This document shows positions 1 to 10,325 of a DNA stretch of 64,000 nucleotides, one piece after another (the stretch's first letter is position 1; the number at the start of each line of letters is the position of its first letter). The stretch spans positions 806,001-870,000 of the forward strand of contig NZ_JALPRS010000001.1 in NCBI RefSeq assembly GCF_023630255.1, in the 5' to 3' direction. Source of the DNA: Pontibacter deserti. GTDB lineage: Bacteria > Bacteroidota > Bacteroidia > Cytophagales > Hymenobacteraceae. Under the pieces are notes generated by a model, which made no database searches, was not told the DNA's origin, and saw only the letters and a list, made by a program, of their open reading frames with translations. Position numbers and translations under genes: made by a program.

Positions 1-210
1 CTTATACTTTTAAGAGCAACCCTGTAGTTATTGCTGGCTTTAAGTATTTGTTGGTAAATAGCTGAATTTGTTACTAAAAATAGTGCTGCGTTGTCACAGA
101 TTGCACAGCATCAAAGTATAAAAGTTTGTACATACACCGGTTGTTAGCGGCAAGAACCTGGGTTTGGAGGTTCCGGTACTACAGTCTTATTACTATATCT
201 ACTACATAAA

Positions 211-558
211 TTGAATAACATTAATCTTAAAACTGGATACCTGGTAGCTGCTTTCCCAAATTTTGAGTCAGCGTATGCAGCAACGGGAAAGTATTCAGAG
301 GATGGATACCGGATTGTGTATCTTAATGAAGTTGCCTGTATTCGAGATCGGGAAGTGGAGAGTTTTGTTTTAAAGCATCCTACACAGCAAGTATGCCTTT
401 ATCATAATTATCGTTTAGCGAAGCCCAGAAAACAAAAGCAAAGTGCTACAGAGAGTCTCCGATCTGCTTTAAAAGTTTTGGAGAAGAAAAATAAACAGCG
501 GGCTAAATTTGTTATGATTGTTTCCCAAAAATCGACCACGGCAAAAGCAGCGCTGTAA
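211..558 (+). CDS. hypothetical protein, 115 aa
   Basis: I do not recognise this protein. The reading frame is open from a stop at 145-147. No ATG lies near its 5' end, so a TTG at 211 is the likely start. The sequence is soluble and mildly basic. The N-terminal half is hydrophobic/mixed (KTGYLVAAFPNFESAYAATG), and the C-terminal half is a lysine- and arginine-rich helix (about residues 70-105). No signal peptide or membrane segment is visible. It stands alone, and a weak hairpin with a T-run lies about 100 bases downstream. It could be a small nucleic-acid-binding protein, but that is only a guess from charge. Confidence 0.5.
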   Translation: MNNINLKTGYLVAAFPNFESAYAATGKYSEDGYRIVYLNEVACIRDREVESFVLKHPTQQVCLYHNYRLAKPRKQKQSATESLRSALKVLEKKNKQRAKFVMIVSQKSTTAKAAL

Positions 559-659
559 TCACTAAGTAATTCAGAATTACCCAAGACTGTAAAAAATGGT
601 CTTTAATTTTAACTAAGTATGTTTTCTCTTAATGTGTACAAAGCTTCCTAATAGGAGGG

Positions 660-679
660 GGCTGTTCCTGGCAGCTTTT
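660..679 (+). terminator. weak possible terminator
   Basis: A short GC-rich stem (GCTG at 660-663 with CAGC at 671-674) is followed by five T. It lies 100 bases after the small gene at 211-558. The stem is only 4-5 bp. The rest of 559-1124 holds several TATACTT/AAGTATA motifs and no recognisable gene. Confidence 0.3.
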
Positions 680-1124
680 TGTTTCTTATACTTCAAGAGT
701 TAAAACTGCTTATACTTTGTTCAGCTGTCATCAGGATTTATCAGGTCACTATCTATTAATAGACTTTTACTGGTTGGTTAATAAACTGGATCACACAACT
801 GCTAATGCATAAGTAATTGTAGGGAATAAAAGTATAACTGAAATTTAGCACTACCTCAAATAGGATACTTTTATACTTTGTTAGAGAAGTATGCAACTAA
901 CAAACTATACTACTTCGTAATGGCTTGCAGAAGAGCCAGTTTCTGCAGGTTCTGGTTTGATGCGTTAATCTTCTTTATAGCTTACCAGGGTATAGAACTA
1001 TAAATCATAGTGCGCTCTTACAGCGTGCTTCAATAATAGTTTTGTATCGTAGATTTTATCACACAGCCTTTTGCGTCCTATTAATTATTAGCCCGCAATT
1101 GAGATAGTTGTCATAATTGTTAAA

Positions 1125-4100
1125 ATGAATCATACTCCAGATATATTCCGCCTTGTAATTGAAAAGTCTCAGGACGCAATATCACAGTGGAATAGAGAGT
1201 TTAAGCTCATTTTCGCAAATCAATCCTTTACCGAAAGTATAGGGATCACGGAAGATTTGCTGTTAGGTAAAACAATACTGGAGCTCAGCCAGCCTGAAAT
1301 ACCCACCCCCTGTACGAAAAAGCTAAAAGCAGTTTTTGAAACGGCCCAACCCCTTACGTATGAATTCGACTTTGCTACAAAAGCAGGAGATCTTATTTTT
1401 CAGTCTCAGCTGCTTCCTGAGCTGGCCGCAGATGGTACAGTGCAAAGCGTTCTGGTAATTAACCGGGATATTACGCTCCAGAGAAAAAGTGAACAAGCTC
1501 TAAAAAAATGTGAGGAAAACAGTCAGAGGTTATCTGAACTGGTAGAAAACATTCCCGACCCTTATCTCATTCTATATCCTGATGATACTATCTGCCAGGT
1601 AAGTGATGCCTACCTACAAGCTACGCTTACAAAGCGAAAGAGCATTATTGGCAAGAACCTATTTGATGTATTTCCCGACAACCCCGCTGCACCTGGTGCC
1701 AATGCTGTTAGAAATCTTCGTGCTTCTTTAGACCGGGTAAGGCAGACTAATAAGCCCCACCGCATGGCTATTCAGCAATACGATGTACCCCAGTCTGCTG
1801 AACTGGGTGGTGGTTTTGTAGTAAAATACTGGCTGCCGCTGAACACGCCCGTGCTCGATGAACAGGGCCAGCTACAGTACATCATCCATAAGGTAGAAGA
1901 TGTAACAGAAAAGATTTTAACAGAAAATAAACTGGCTCGGGAGTTTCGCCACCTGAAGGATGCACAGACAATGGGGCAAATAGGCAGCTTTGAGCATTTA
2001 TTGACTGAAAATATCATTACCTGCTCTAAGGAATGGTATCGCATTCATGGTCTGGAGTCACAGTCTGAGGTTGTCACCCTGGACAGGATGTACTCTTTCT
2101 TCCATCCGGAGGACTGGCAGGAATCTCGGGAGGCCATACACCATACCCTTACCACAGGAGATCACCTGCACCTGATCCACCGGATTGTACGGGCAGATGG
2201 CACCGTGCGGTTCGTACAGCGAAAGGCAGAGATATTGAATAATGAGCAGGGAACGCCTTACAAGGTCTATGGCACCATACAGGATATTACAGAACATGTA
2301 GAGGCCCAGAAAAAGGTAGAAGAACGGGAAGCCCTGTTACGGGCAACCGAAGAGGTGGCACAACTGGGTAGCTACGAACTGAACGTCGCCACCATGTCCT
2401 TCCGTTTTTCCGATGGCATGTACCGGCTGTTTGGCGAAGAGCCGCACACCTTTGTGCCGACATTAGCATTTCTTGACGAGCATACCCACCCCGATGATGT
2501 GCTGTTGGTAAAAGCTATACTTGATAAGGCCATACAGGATAAATCCACATACTACTACAACCGCCGCATTTGCCGCGCAGATGGTGAATGGAGAACACTG
2601 GAAGCCCGGGGAAGAGTAGAGTGTAACAATGCTGGTGAGGCGATAAAACTGATCGGGCTGGTGCAGGATGTAACAGACCGTAATAAAGCAGAGCAGGAAT
2701 TAAAGCAGAGCCGTAAGTTGCTGCAAACCACCATCGACAGCTCCCTCGACATGATCCAGGTGTTTGAAGCAGTTCGGAATGAGAATGGTGAGATCATCGA
2801 CTTTAAATGGATCTTAAATAACCATACTTCCGAAAAGATCTATGGCGATGTGCTCGGAAAAAACCTGCTGGAGTATAACCCGGGCGTGGTGGAGACAGGC
2901 ATATTTGATACTTTTAAACAGGTAGTGGAAACCGGCATCCCTGACCAGAGCGAGCGGCATTATGTGCACGAACAATTTGATGGCTGGTTCTTTCAGTCAA
3001 CAGTAAAGATGTATGACGGTGTTGCCACAACCACAAGAGATATAACCGAGCACAAAAGAGCCGAGCAAGAGCTTGAGGAAAGTAGAGCATTGTTTCAGTC
3101 TGTACTGAACAATACAGCAAGCAGTATCATGCTCCTGAAACCGGTACGGAATTCAGAAAATGCCATAATAGATTTTCAATACACATACACAAACGAGCAA
3201 ACCTTAAAATCTGTAAACCGCAGTTCACTTACCGGCAAATTTTTCACAGAGGAATTTCCTGAAGCGCAAAACTCTGACCTTTTTCAATACTATGCCCGGG
3301 TGATTGAAACTGGCGAAGAGTTCCATGATCAGGTAGATTTATCCTCCTTCGGCTTTCCGGTGTGGGCCCAGGTATTTGCTCAAAAACTGAACGATGTGTT
3401 GCTGGTGACTTATTTTGACATAACCGAACGCAAAAATGCAGAGCAGGAGCTTATTAGCACAAAAGAATTCCTGCAGGTTACCCTTGACACAACCTTGCAG
3501 GTGGTACAGGCATTTGAGGCGGTTAGGGACGAAGAAGGTAAGATCATTGACTTTGTCTGGATATATACTAATCAAAGGTGGAAGGAGCAGCATGGAGTCG
3601 AAATGGTTGGCAAGCGGATGTTGCAGGAGAACCCAGGTGTCATCGAAAGCGGCTTGTTCGAAAAGTTTATCCAGGTGACGGAAACAGGTGTGCCTTTGGA
3701 CCATGAACAGCATTATGCTTTCGAACAATTCGACGGCTGGTTCTTTCAAACTCTTGCCAAACTGGGCGATGGCTTTGTAATGACTACAGTTGATATAACC
3801 GAGCGCAAAAGAACCGAGCAGGAAATTCTTTTCCTTAAAGACGAGATAGCACAAAGATTCACTGATAAGTACTACTCAATTTTCAATGCCATTGATGAAG
3901 GCTTTTGTATTTATGAACTGGTGTACGACGATAAGGGGGAGCCGGTAGACCTCCGCTGGGTGGAAGTAAACCCTGCCTACGAAAAGCAAACGGGATTAAA
4001 AGACGTAGTAGGCATGTTGCACAGTGAGCTTTCATTGGCCACAGAAAAATATTGGCTTGAAATCTACGACAAGGTAGCTAAAACAGGAGAATCTACATAT

Positions 4101-6542
4101 TTTGAAAACTGGCACGAACCCACCCAACGTTGGTATTATGTTTTTGCTTCCCAGATTGGCGGAGAGGGTAGCCGGCAGGTAGCGGTTGTCTTCGAGGACA
4201 TCACCGAACGCAAACAACGGGAGCAACAGCAGGAATATTTGTTCAGAATAAATGATACCCTTCGCTCCAGGGGCACCTCCATCGAAATAGAAGAAACCAT
4301 TACCGCCTTGGCGATGGAGCACTTCGGTGTTGACCGGTGTTATTACTGCACCATTGAAGGCGACAGTTCCATCATTAGGCGCGATGCCCGCAGGGTAGGG
4401 CTGCAGTCCGCTGCCGGAAACTACCCTCTGAGCTCCTTTGCCCTGTTTAAAAAAGTGATTGACGGCGGTGCTCCTGTTATAGTGAACGACGCCCATTCCA
4501 CCCATCTGCTCGACGAGTCCTTGCGCGACCTGTGCCTTCAGTTGCAGGTGGTCTCCTTTGTGGATGTGCCGGTGATCAAAAACGGGAAAGTGGCCGGTAT
4601 CCTTTGTCTGGTGCAATCGACCCCACGGGTTTGGACAGAGGTGGACGTGCAATTGGCAGTGGAAACCGCCGAACGCACCTGGGCAGCGGTAGAAAGGGCA
4701 AGAACAGAAGAAGCTTTGCGTGAGAGCGAAGAAAAGTACCGCACTCTGTTCGACTCCATGGACGAAGGCTACTGCATCATTCAGATGTTGTATGATGAAG
4801 TCGGCAAAGCTATAGACTTCCGTTACTTGCAGGTAAATCAGGCCTTTGAACGCAACAACGGCTTACAGAATGCAGAAGGTAAAACCATCCGTGAACTGGC
4901 CCCAGACATAGAGCCGAAGTGGATAAACATTTACAACCAGGTTGCTCAATCAGGTATTCCACGCCGATTCGAGGAAGATTCTGAAGCTCTCCAACGTGTT
5001 TTCTCACTTTATGCTTTCCGTATCGGAGATCCTGCCGAACACAAAGTTGCTGTTATTTTCTCTGATATCACCGAGCACAAAAAAGGGCAACAAGCATTAC
5101 GCCAGTCAGAAGAGCAATTCAGGTTATTTGTTACTGCAAGTTCCGATATCATCTATAAAATGAATGCGGACTTGAGCCGTATGCACGAACTGACTGATAA
5201 AAACTTTCTGCCTGATACCGAAGAATCCGGTGATTCCTGGGTTGATATGTACATCCCTTCAGAGGACAGGCCATTAGTTGCTGCAGCAATACAGGAAGCC
5301 ATCCGGACAAAGAGCATCTTTGAACTGGAGCATAGAATAATCAAATCAGATGACACTATTGCCTGGATATCATCCCGCGCTATACCGGTCACAGATTGCC
5401 TAGGAAATATTATAGAGTGGTTCGGAACAGCTAGTGACATTTCCTTGCGCAAACAGGCCGAACAACAACTTCATAACCTGAATGTAACGTTGGAGCAACA
5501 GGTAACCGAGCGCACACATGAGCTTCATGAAAGCAAACAGCTGCTTCAAACTGTTTTTGATACAACGCTGATAGAAATGTCTATCCTGAAGGCAGTACGG
5601 GATGAACAGAGCAATATCCTTGACTTCAGGATTGAGCTGGTTAATAAAGAGCTTGAAAAGGAAACAGGACGTAAGGATCTGGTTGGTAAGCTTTACGCCG
5701 AAGAATACCCAAGTATAAAAACTACTGGCCTGTTTGATATAATGCTGCAGGTTATGGAGACAGGTCAACCAAAAGGAACGGAATATTATTTCCCCTATGA
5801 TGGCTTTAACAAGTGGTTCTCCTGCATGTTTGTACGGTTAAAGGATGGGCTGATAGCAACCAACCTGGACATTACAGAGCGAAAAAATGCAGAACTAAAA
5901 CACCTGAATTCAAAGTTACAGCAGCAAAAAGAGCTGCTTATAGCCATACTGGAAGCTCAGGAAGAAGAACGCAGTCGTATTTCAGAGTCTTTACATAATG
6001 GTGTCGCACAAATACTGTATGCTACAAAATTGCATGTAGAAGATTTGGTTAAGGAAGTGCCGGGAGAGTATGTGCAAAAACTGAATAAGCTGCTGCTAAA
6101 TGCTATAAGTGAGATCAGGAGGGTTTCGCATGAATTGGTGCCTTTAATTCTGAAAGACTTTGGCCTGAAGAGAGCAATAATGGATATGTGTGGGAGCCTT
6201 AAAAACAAGAGCCTGCAATTAGAGTGTGAAATAGAAAACTTTGAAACAGCATTAGATACATATTATGAACTGGTGCTGTACCGCATTAGCCAGGAATTAA
6301 TCAACAACATCCTGAAGCATTCTAAGGCTACTGAAGCTAAAATTCTGCTTTACCAGGAGGAAGATCTGGTTTATTTAAAAGTGAGGGATAACGGTATTGG
6401 TATGAAAGCAGCGGTAACAGAACATAAAGGAATAGGGCTGCGCAGCATTAGAGACAGGGTTAAATTGTTAAATGGTACCTTTGAAATTTCAGTACCTTCA
6501 TCAGGTAAGGGTACACAGGTCATCATCTCTATACCTATATAA
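1125..6542 (+). CDS. giant multi-PAS/GAF sensor histidine kinase, 1805 aa
   Basis: This is a histidine kinase that autophosphorylates and would pass phosphate to a separate response regulator. No receiver domain is fused to it. I count about eleven PAS domains (roughly residues 7-120, 130-260, 285-400, 405-515, 525-645, 655-775, 785-905, 915-1030, 1200-1320, 1325-1450, 1465-1590). Most end in the linker DITERK-xx-EQ. A GAF domain sits at about 1036-1195. The C-terminus is NarX/DegS-like: a HisKA_3 box (ERSRISESLHNGVAQ, His near 1623) and a HATPase (about 1705-1805, with DNGIGM and GIGLRSI). No signal peptide or clear membrane segment is visible, so it is probably cytoplasmic. Several PAS units are close copies of one another. 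No LuxR-type regulator lies next to it, so its partner is elsewhere. A strong hairpin terminator follows. Confidence 0.93.
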   Translation: MNHTPDIFRLVIEKSQDAISQWNREFKLIFANQSFTESIGITEDLLLGKTILELSQPEIPTPCTKKLKAVFETAQPLTYEFDFATKAGDLIFQSQLLPELAADGTVQSVLVINRDITLQRKSEQALKKCEENSQRLSELVENIPDPYLILYPDDTICQVSDAYLQATLTKRKSIIGKNLFDVFPDNPAAPGANAVRNLRASLDRVRQTNKPHRMAIQQYDVPQSAELGGGFVVKYWLPLNTPVLDEQGQLQYIIHKVEDVTEKILTENKLAREFRHLKDAQTMGQIGSFEHLLTENIITCSKEWYRIHGLESQSEVVTLDRMYSFFHPEDWQESREAIHHTLTTGDHLHLIHRIVRADGTVRFVQRKAEILNNEQGTPYKVYGTIQDITEHVEAQKKVEEREALLRATEEVAQLGSYELNVATMSFRFSDGMYRLFGEEPHTFVPTLAFLDEHTHPDDVLLVKAILDKAIQDKSTYYYNRRICRADGEWRTLEARGRVECNNAGEAIKLIGLVQDVTDRNKAEQELKQSRKLLQTTIDSSLDMIQVFEAVRNENGEIIDFKWILNNHTSEKIYGDVLGKNLLEYNPGVVETGIFDTFKQVVETGIPDQSERHYVHEQFDGWFFQSTVKMYDGVATTTRDITEHKRAEQELEESRALFQSVLNNTASSIMLLKPVRNSENAIIDFQYTYTNEQTLKSVNRSSLTGKFFTEEFPEAQNSDLFQYYARVIETGEEFHDQVDLSSFGFPVWAQVFAQKLNDVLLVTYFDITERKNAEQELISTKEFLQVTLDTTLQVVQAFEAVRDEEGKIIDFVWIYTNQRWKEQHGVEMVGKRMLQENPGVIESGLFEKFIQVTETGVPLDHEQHYAFEQFDGWFFQTLAKLGDGFVMTTVDITERKRTEQEILFLKDEIAQRFTDKYYSIFNAIDEGFCIYELVYDDKGEPVDLRWVEVNPAYEKQTGLKDVVGMLHSELSLATEKYWLEIYDKVAKTGESTYFENWHEPTQRWYYVFASQIGGEGSRQVAVVFEDITERKQREQQQEYLFRINDTLRSRGTSIEIEETITALAMEHFGVDRCYYCTIEGDSSIIRRDARRVGLQSAAGNYPLSSFALFKKVIDGGAPVIVNDAHSTHLLDESLRDLCLQLQVVSFVDVPVIKNGKVAGILCLVQSTPRVWTEVDVQLAVETAERTWAAVERARTEEALRESEEKYRTLFDSMDEGYCIIQMLYDEVGKAIDFRYLQVNQAFERNNGLQNAEGKTIRELAPDIEPKWINIYNQVAQSGIPRRFEEDSEALQRVFSLYAFRIGDPAEHKVAVIFSDITEHKKGQQALRQSEEQFRLFVTASSDIIYKMNADLSRMHELTDKNFLPDTEESGDSWVDMYIPSEDRPLVAAAIQEAIRTKSIFELEHRIIKSDDTIAWISSRAIPVTDCLGNIIEWFGTASDISLRKQAEQQLHNLNVTLEQQVTERTHELHESKQLLQTVFDTTLIEMSILKAVRDEQSNILDFRIELVNKELEKETGRKDLVGKLYAEEYPSIKTTGLFDIMLQVMETGQPKGTEYYFPYDGFNKWFSCMFVRLKDGLIATNLDITERKNAELKHLNSKLQQQKELLIAILEAQEEERSRISESLHNGVAQILYATKLHVEDLVKEVPGEYVQKLNKLLLNAISEIRRVSHELVPLILKDFGLKRAIMDMCGSLKNKSLQLECEIENFETALDTYYELVLYRISQELINNILKHSKATEAKILLYQEEDLVYLKVRDNGIGMKAAVTEHKGIGLRSIRDRVKLLNGTFEISVPSSGKGTQVIISIPI

Positions 6543-6560
6543 AGCAGGCACTACACAAAT

Positions 6561-6609
6561 AAAAGGATCAGTTATACTTTATTATTTTTAAAGTATAACT
6601 GATCCTTTT
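6561..6609. terminator. perfect 20-bp hairpin terminator
   Basis: AAAAGGATCAGTTATACTTT (6561-6580) pairs perfectly with 6590-6609 across a 9-nt AT loop. The stem is flanked by A and T runs, so it can act in both directions. It lies 18 bases after the giant kinase. The arms carry the TATACTT/AAGTATA motif that is common in this genome. Confidence 0.85.
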
Positions 6610-7145
6610 AAACAATTCCAGGGTCTTAATAAAAAGGGACTTCTTTATACTTAAGCCATTAACTGCACCTCACAAGACGCGCTGACCTAAACGTGATGTA
6701 ATAACCATGCGTTAAGAATACCTGCCTATACTTTACAAGATAACATCAGCCAGCGTTGCAGATATACGAAGCCAGTATACCGCATATAAATACTTTAAAG
6801 CCAAGTTGCCGCTAAGGCCTGACGACGATCAGGCGCCAGCTAATAATACCCTGACTTGTATGGCAATTGAGCTGAAATTGGAAAACTGCAGAACGCAAAA
6901 CTAACTATAACCTATATTTCAGGATTAAGCTGGCTTTTACTTTTATTAAAAACTAAATTGATAAGTAAAGGCATACGGCCATTATTCTGAGGTTTACAAA
7001 CTATGCACTTATTAACCAGCATGAAATGTATTAAACGCCCCTCTACCTATGCTTGTATTTTTAGAACTAGCCTGGTAAGTAACAAAAGAGCTTTAAAACT
7101 ACTTCATGATCGGCAAGAGATTAAAAATTATATACTTTTATCAAC
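6610..7145. other. gap without a supported gene
   Basis: This is AT-rich DNA between the kinase terminator and the 3' end of the amidohydrolase gene. It has scattered TATACTT copies. I see no gene, RNA or repeat array. A 73-codon frame starting at 7003 runs into the opposite-strand gene and shows no protein-like features. Confidence 0.5.
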
Positions 7146-7847
7146 TCAGTTGATTGCTTTTTTGAAAGCAGTGGAAACTACATTTTTTAGCTTTTCCCAA
7201 ACCTCAGTATTACCACTTAGATAGAATCTTTGGTTGACTTCCAATTCGAAACCAGAATAAAATTCATCCGGAAATATTTTCCGGAGGTGGGCTGGCAAAC
7301 CATCTGTCGTTCCTGGGTAAGGTGAATTGTATAAAACTTTCAGGTTATGGTTTTGATATAAAAGTTCTGTCTTCAGTTTTTTAGCAAGCTTCTTTTCAGT
7401 TGTACGTTCCGGATCAAATAAGATTCCAATATCGGCCTTGCGCACTTCTCCATCCATAGCAGGAGTAAAGGAATGGACAGCCACATGTACTACGCGGTTT
7501 CCAACAGCTATTTCCTTTCCAACTGCTTCCTCTATTTGCTGCCTGTGCGGAAAATAATAACTATCCAGTATATGTTTTTTCTCTTCTGATGGTAAGCTTT
7601 TGGTATACTTTGAAAATAGCTCTTCATTTTCCAGAGACCGGTTTGCCTCTACAAGGAGCCTGGTAGTGCTGGGGTAATATAAAGCAAGCTCCAATTCAGC
7701 TGCTAAATGTTCTGCTAATTGCAATGCTCCAAAGTCTATTGCTTTGTGAGTGTAAAGCACTTCTTCTTTACCTTTAAACAGGTGTTCATAGCTGCTAGGA
7801 ACTTCGTTTCCTGCATGTTCACAGGAAAGTATAAAGGTTACAGGCAT
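7146..7847 (-). CDS. N-formylglutamate amidohydrolase family protein
   Basis: This 233-aa protein belongs to the FGase family (PF05013). These metal-dependent hydrolases release formate from N-formylglutamate in histidine breakdown or act on related N-acyl amino acids. The N-terminal signature SCEHAGNEVP is clear. Further family-like segments are TRLLVEANRS, HVAVHSFTP and GFELEVNQRF. No signal peptide is seen. It lies 30 bases downstream of the LD-carboxypeptidase gene on the same strand, so they are probably co-transcribed. No hut genes are nearby, so a role in amino-acid or peptide salvage is as likely as histidine catabolism. The exact substrate cannot be read from sequence. Confidence 0.85.
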   Translation of the reverse strand: MPVTFILSCEHAGNEVPSSYEHLFKGKEEVLYTHKAIDFGALQLAEHLAAELELALYYPSTTRLLVEANRSLENEELFSKYTKSLPSEEKKHILDSYYFPHRQQIEEAVGKEIAVGNRVVHVAVHSFTPAMDGEVRKADIGILFDPERTTEKKLAKKLKTELLYQNHNLKVLYNSPYPGTTDGLPAHLRKIFPDEFYSGFELEVNQRFYLSGNTEVWEKLKNVVSTAFKKAIN

Positions 7848-7877
7848 AGTATTCAGCCAATGTTTAAGGAATTATAC

Positions 7878-8783
7878 TTAGATATCAAAACGAACAGTAG
7901 TACCCTTAGCAGTAACAGCCATATGTACAGGTGCCCCAAAAATCATGGCTTTGTTTACGCCACTGTGACCAGCCGGAAAACCAAAACAAACCGGAAAGTC
8001 ATACTCTTTTACTGCATCCAGGATTATCTCTTCAGGTGTCTTTCCAAAAGGCGGATCATCTTCTTGTATATCAGTTAACTGACCTACCAGTAAACCCCTG
8101 ACGTAATCAAACTTGCCGGCACTCTTTAGAGAGGTAAGATAGCTATCCAGTCTGTAGTATTTTTCGCCGACTTCCTCCATAAAAAGAATTTTGCCGTTTG
8201 TGTTAGCTTCAGATTTAGTCCCTTTGGCATTACATAAAATACTGATTGTTCCACCTACCAACATGGCATCACCTTTACCTTCCCGGTTGAGCGGGTGCGG
8301 CTTTACCTGGTAGCTAAGTGGCTCCCCGAATAATGCCTTTCGCAGAGACTCCCAAGAACCTGATTTATACCCGCCTTTGAGATCTACGGCCATGGTAGCG
8401 TGTATGGTGGCAGTGCTTAACATGCCTTGCACATGACAATGCAAAAAAGTTGTATCACTGTAACCAACGAGCCACTTTGGTTTAGATTTAAACTTGTTAA
8501 AATCAACCTGATCTATCACTCTGGCTATTCCATAGCCACCCATCGTTTCAAGTACAGCTTTGATTTCATCATCATCTAACATCTGCTGCAAATCGCTTGC
8601 ACGAAGTTTGTCAGATCCTGCAAAGCTTCCTTTACGTGGGCCAATGGATTTGCCTAATACAGGTACCAGTTTCCACCCTTCCAGAATATTGACTAGCTGG
8701 TCTATATATTCTTTCTCTGTGAAATTACTGGTGCTGATTATTCCGACCTTATCTCCAGCTTTTAAGAATGGTGGTAAAATCAT
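7878..8783 (-). CDS. ldcA: LD-carboxypeptidase (peptidase S66)
   Basis: This 301-aa protein is a serine peptidase of family S66. Members cut the terminal D-alanine from murein tetrapeptides during cell-wall recycling; some relatives act on microcin-type peptides. The nucleophile motif GYSD is present with Ser109. The later acid and base regions are visible as FMEEVGEKYYRLD and FGFPAGHSG, supplying the expected Glu and His. Length fits the family (about 300). No signal peptide is visible, which fits the cytoplasmic LdcA type. It is the first gene of a likely two-gene operon with the FGase-like gene. Confidence 0.9.
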   Translation of the reverse strand: MILPPFLKAGDKVGIISTSNFTEKEYIDQLVNILEGWKLVPVLGKSIGPRKGSFAGSDKLRASDLQQMLDDDEIKAVLETMGGYGIARVIDQVDFNKFKSKPKWLVGYSDTTFLHCHVQGMLSTATIHATMAVDLKGGYKSGSWESLRKALFGEPLSYQVKPHPLNREGKGDAMLVGGTISILCNAKGTKSEANTNGKILFMEEVGEKYYRLDSYLTSLKSAGKFDYVRGLLVGQLTDIQEDDPPFGKTPEEIILDAVKEYDFPVCFGFPAGHSGVNKAMIFGAPVHMAVTAKGTTVRFDI

Positions 8784-9354
8784 ACAATTTTTTTTTACCC
8801 GTTACGGCTGGTATATGAAGTAGTTTATTTAGGGAATTAAATCAGGTAGTTTTTTCAGGGAAGTACGTATTAATACAGTAAGTAGTAGCTACTATCTTCA
8901 CTTGTTATTTCAGTAAGAGTGTCAGTTAATTACTGGTAGCACTATTTAAAAGATGATCACATCTATACTGTCGTTTACCCTATAGCTTACAATAATAGAT
9001 CAGTGGGCTTAGATTATACTTCTTAAGCAACTATGTCTCACTGGTTTGGTAAGGTTCTATATTTCTGATCAAAGAGGATAATTATCTAACTAAAGAAGCA
9101 GTGCTATTTAATGTAGAGTGGCTTCTATACTTTAGTAGAGCAAAGACTGGAATTATCAATCTATTTCATAAAGATTTGACTGCTCTATGGTTTTAAAGTA
9201 AGTAGATGAGTAGTACGAGCATCAATCTGATGAATTAAGAGCATCCAAGTAAAGCTTCCTGCCGTTATACTGTTCGGATATAGTTATAGACTTGCAGTGA
9301 CAGGGTGGAACACAAGTAGATCTACCAGCATTCACTGCATTAAAAAAGATTATT
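8784..9354. other. intergenic stretch between divergent genes
   Basis: These 571 bases separate the S66 peptidase (leftward) from the zinc peptidase (rightward). They must hold both promoters. I see AT-rich sequence with a few TATACTT motifs but no clear operator, RNA or open frame worth calling. Confidence 0.5.
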
Positions 9355-10257
9355 ATGAAATGGCAAGGCAGAAGAAAAAGCAGCAATATAGAAGACCGTA
9401 GAGGCCAATCAGCAGGTGGTTTCGGGGGAGGTGGCAGAGGCATCAGTCCTATGTTGCTTATACCTTTATTCCGGCTCCTCTTCTCGAAAGTGGGGTTGAT
9501 TATTGTGGCGGTGCTGGTGCTGCTGATGTTTTTAACAGGAACAAACCCTATAGCACTTCTGCAGCAGTTTGTGGGTGGAGAACCACAGTATGCCCAGTCA
9601 ACGACTTACCAGCCAAGCCCGGAAGAGCAGGCGCTGGCCGATCAGACAGCCGTTGTGCTGGCAGATACCGAAGATGTCTGGAACAAGCTATTACAAGGGT
9701 ACAGAGAACCTACCCTGGTGCTGTTTTCAGAACAGGTAAACTCTGCCTGTGGGCTTGCTTCTTCAGCCACAGGACCATTTTACTGCCCCGGAGATGAAAA
9801 ATTGTATATCGATCTTAGCTTTTTTGGAGAAATGGAAAGCAAGTTGGGTGCTGAAGGAGACTTTGCGCAAGCCTATGTGGTTGGTCACGAAGTAGGTCAC
9901 CATATTCAGAATCTTACAGGTACAATGGAAAAGGTAAATGCCATGCGGGGCCAGCTATCAGAAGTTGAATTTAACAAACTTATGGTAAGAGTAGAACTAC
10001 AGGCTGATTTCTATGCAGGTGTGTGGGCGCATCATACCCAACGTTCAACAGGATTCTTGGAGCCCGGCGACCTCGAAGAAGCGCTGAATGCAGCAAGTGC
10101 CATCGGCGATGACCGTCTACAAAAGCAAGCCACAGGAAGAGTGGTGCCAGATTCTTTCACTCACGGCACTTCGGCCCAACGGGTACGCTGGTTCAGAAAA
10201 GGCTTCGAGACAGGTGATGTGAATCAGGGAGATACCTTTAATGCCACGCAGCTATAG
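9355..10257 (+). CDS. neutral zinc metallopeptidase, membrane-anchored
   Basis: This 300-aa protein belongs to the putative neutral zinc metallopeptidase family (PF04228, YpfJ-like). The N-terminus is basic and Gly-rich (residues 1-30). One membrane segment follows at about 33-60. The catalytic domain carries HEVGHH, with His178, Glu179 and His182 as zinc ligands and base. FCPGDEKLYIDL-like and ELQADFYAGVWAHH segments are typical of the family. The active domain is likely outside the inner membrane. Its substrate is unknown. A 27-residue scrap of a related gene lies at 31604-31684, where 19 of 27 residues match this protein. Confidence 0.92.
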   Translation: MKWQGRRKSSNIEDRRGQSAGGFGGGGRGISPMLLIPLFRLLFSKVGLIIVAVLVLLMFLTGTNPIALLQQFVGGEPQYAQSTTYQPSPEEQALADQTAVVLADTEDVWNKLLQGYREPTLVLFSEQVNSACGLASSATGPFYCPGDEKLYIDLSFFGEMESKLGAEGDFAQAYVVGHEVGHHIQNLTGTMEKVNAMRGQLSEVEFNKLMVRVELQADFYAGVWAHHTQRSTGFLEPGDLEEALNAASAIGDDRLQKQATGRVVPDSFTHGTSAQRVRWFRKGFETGDVNQGDTFNATQL

Positions 10258-10325
10258 TTTAGCATCAGTAACGAGAAAATAAGTTTGGCTATTTAGGAGA
10301 AGAAAGGATATGAGTAGTTTGTTTA

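Noticed and set aside
131-152. TTGTTAGCGG near the window start as a second attC-like end
   Set aside because: There is no paired arm and no cassette-like gene at the correct distance; one short match is not enough.
7003-7224. 73-codon plus-strand frame
   Set aside because: Its 3' part lies antisense to the well-supported FGase-family gene; no protein features.
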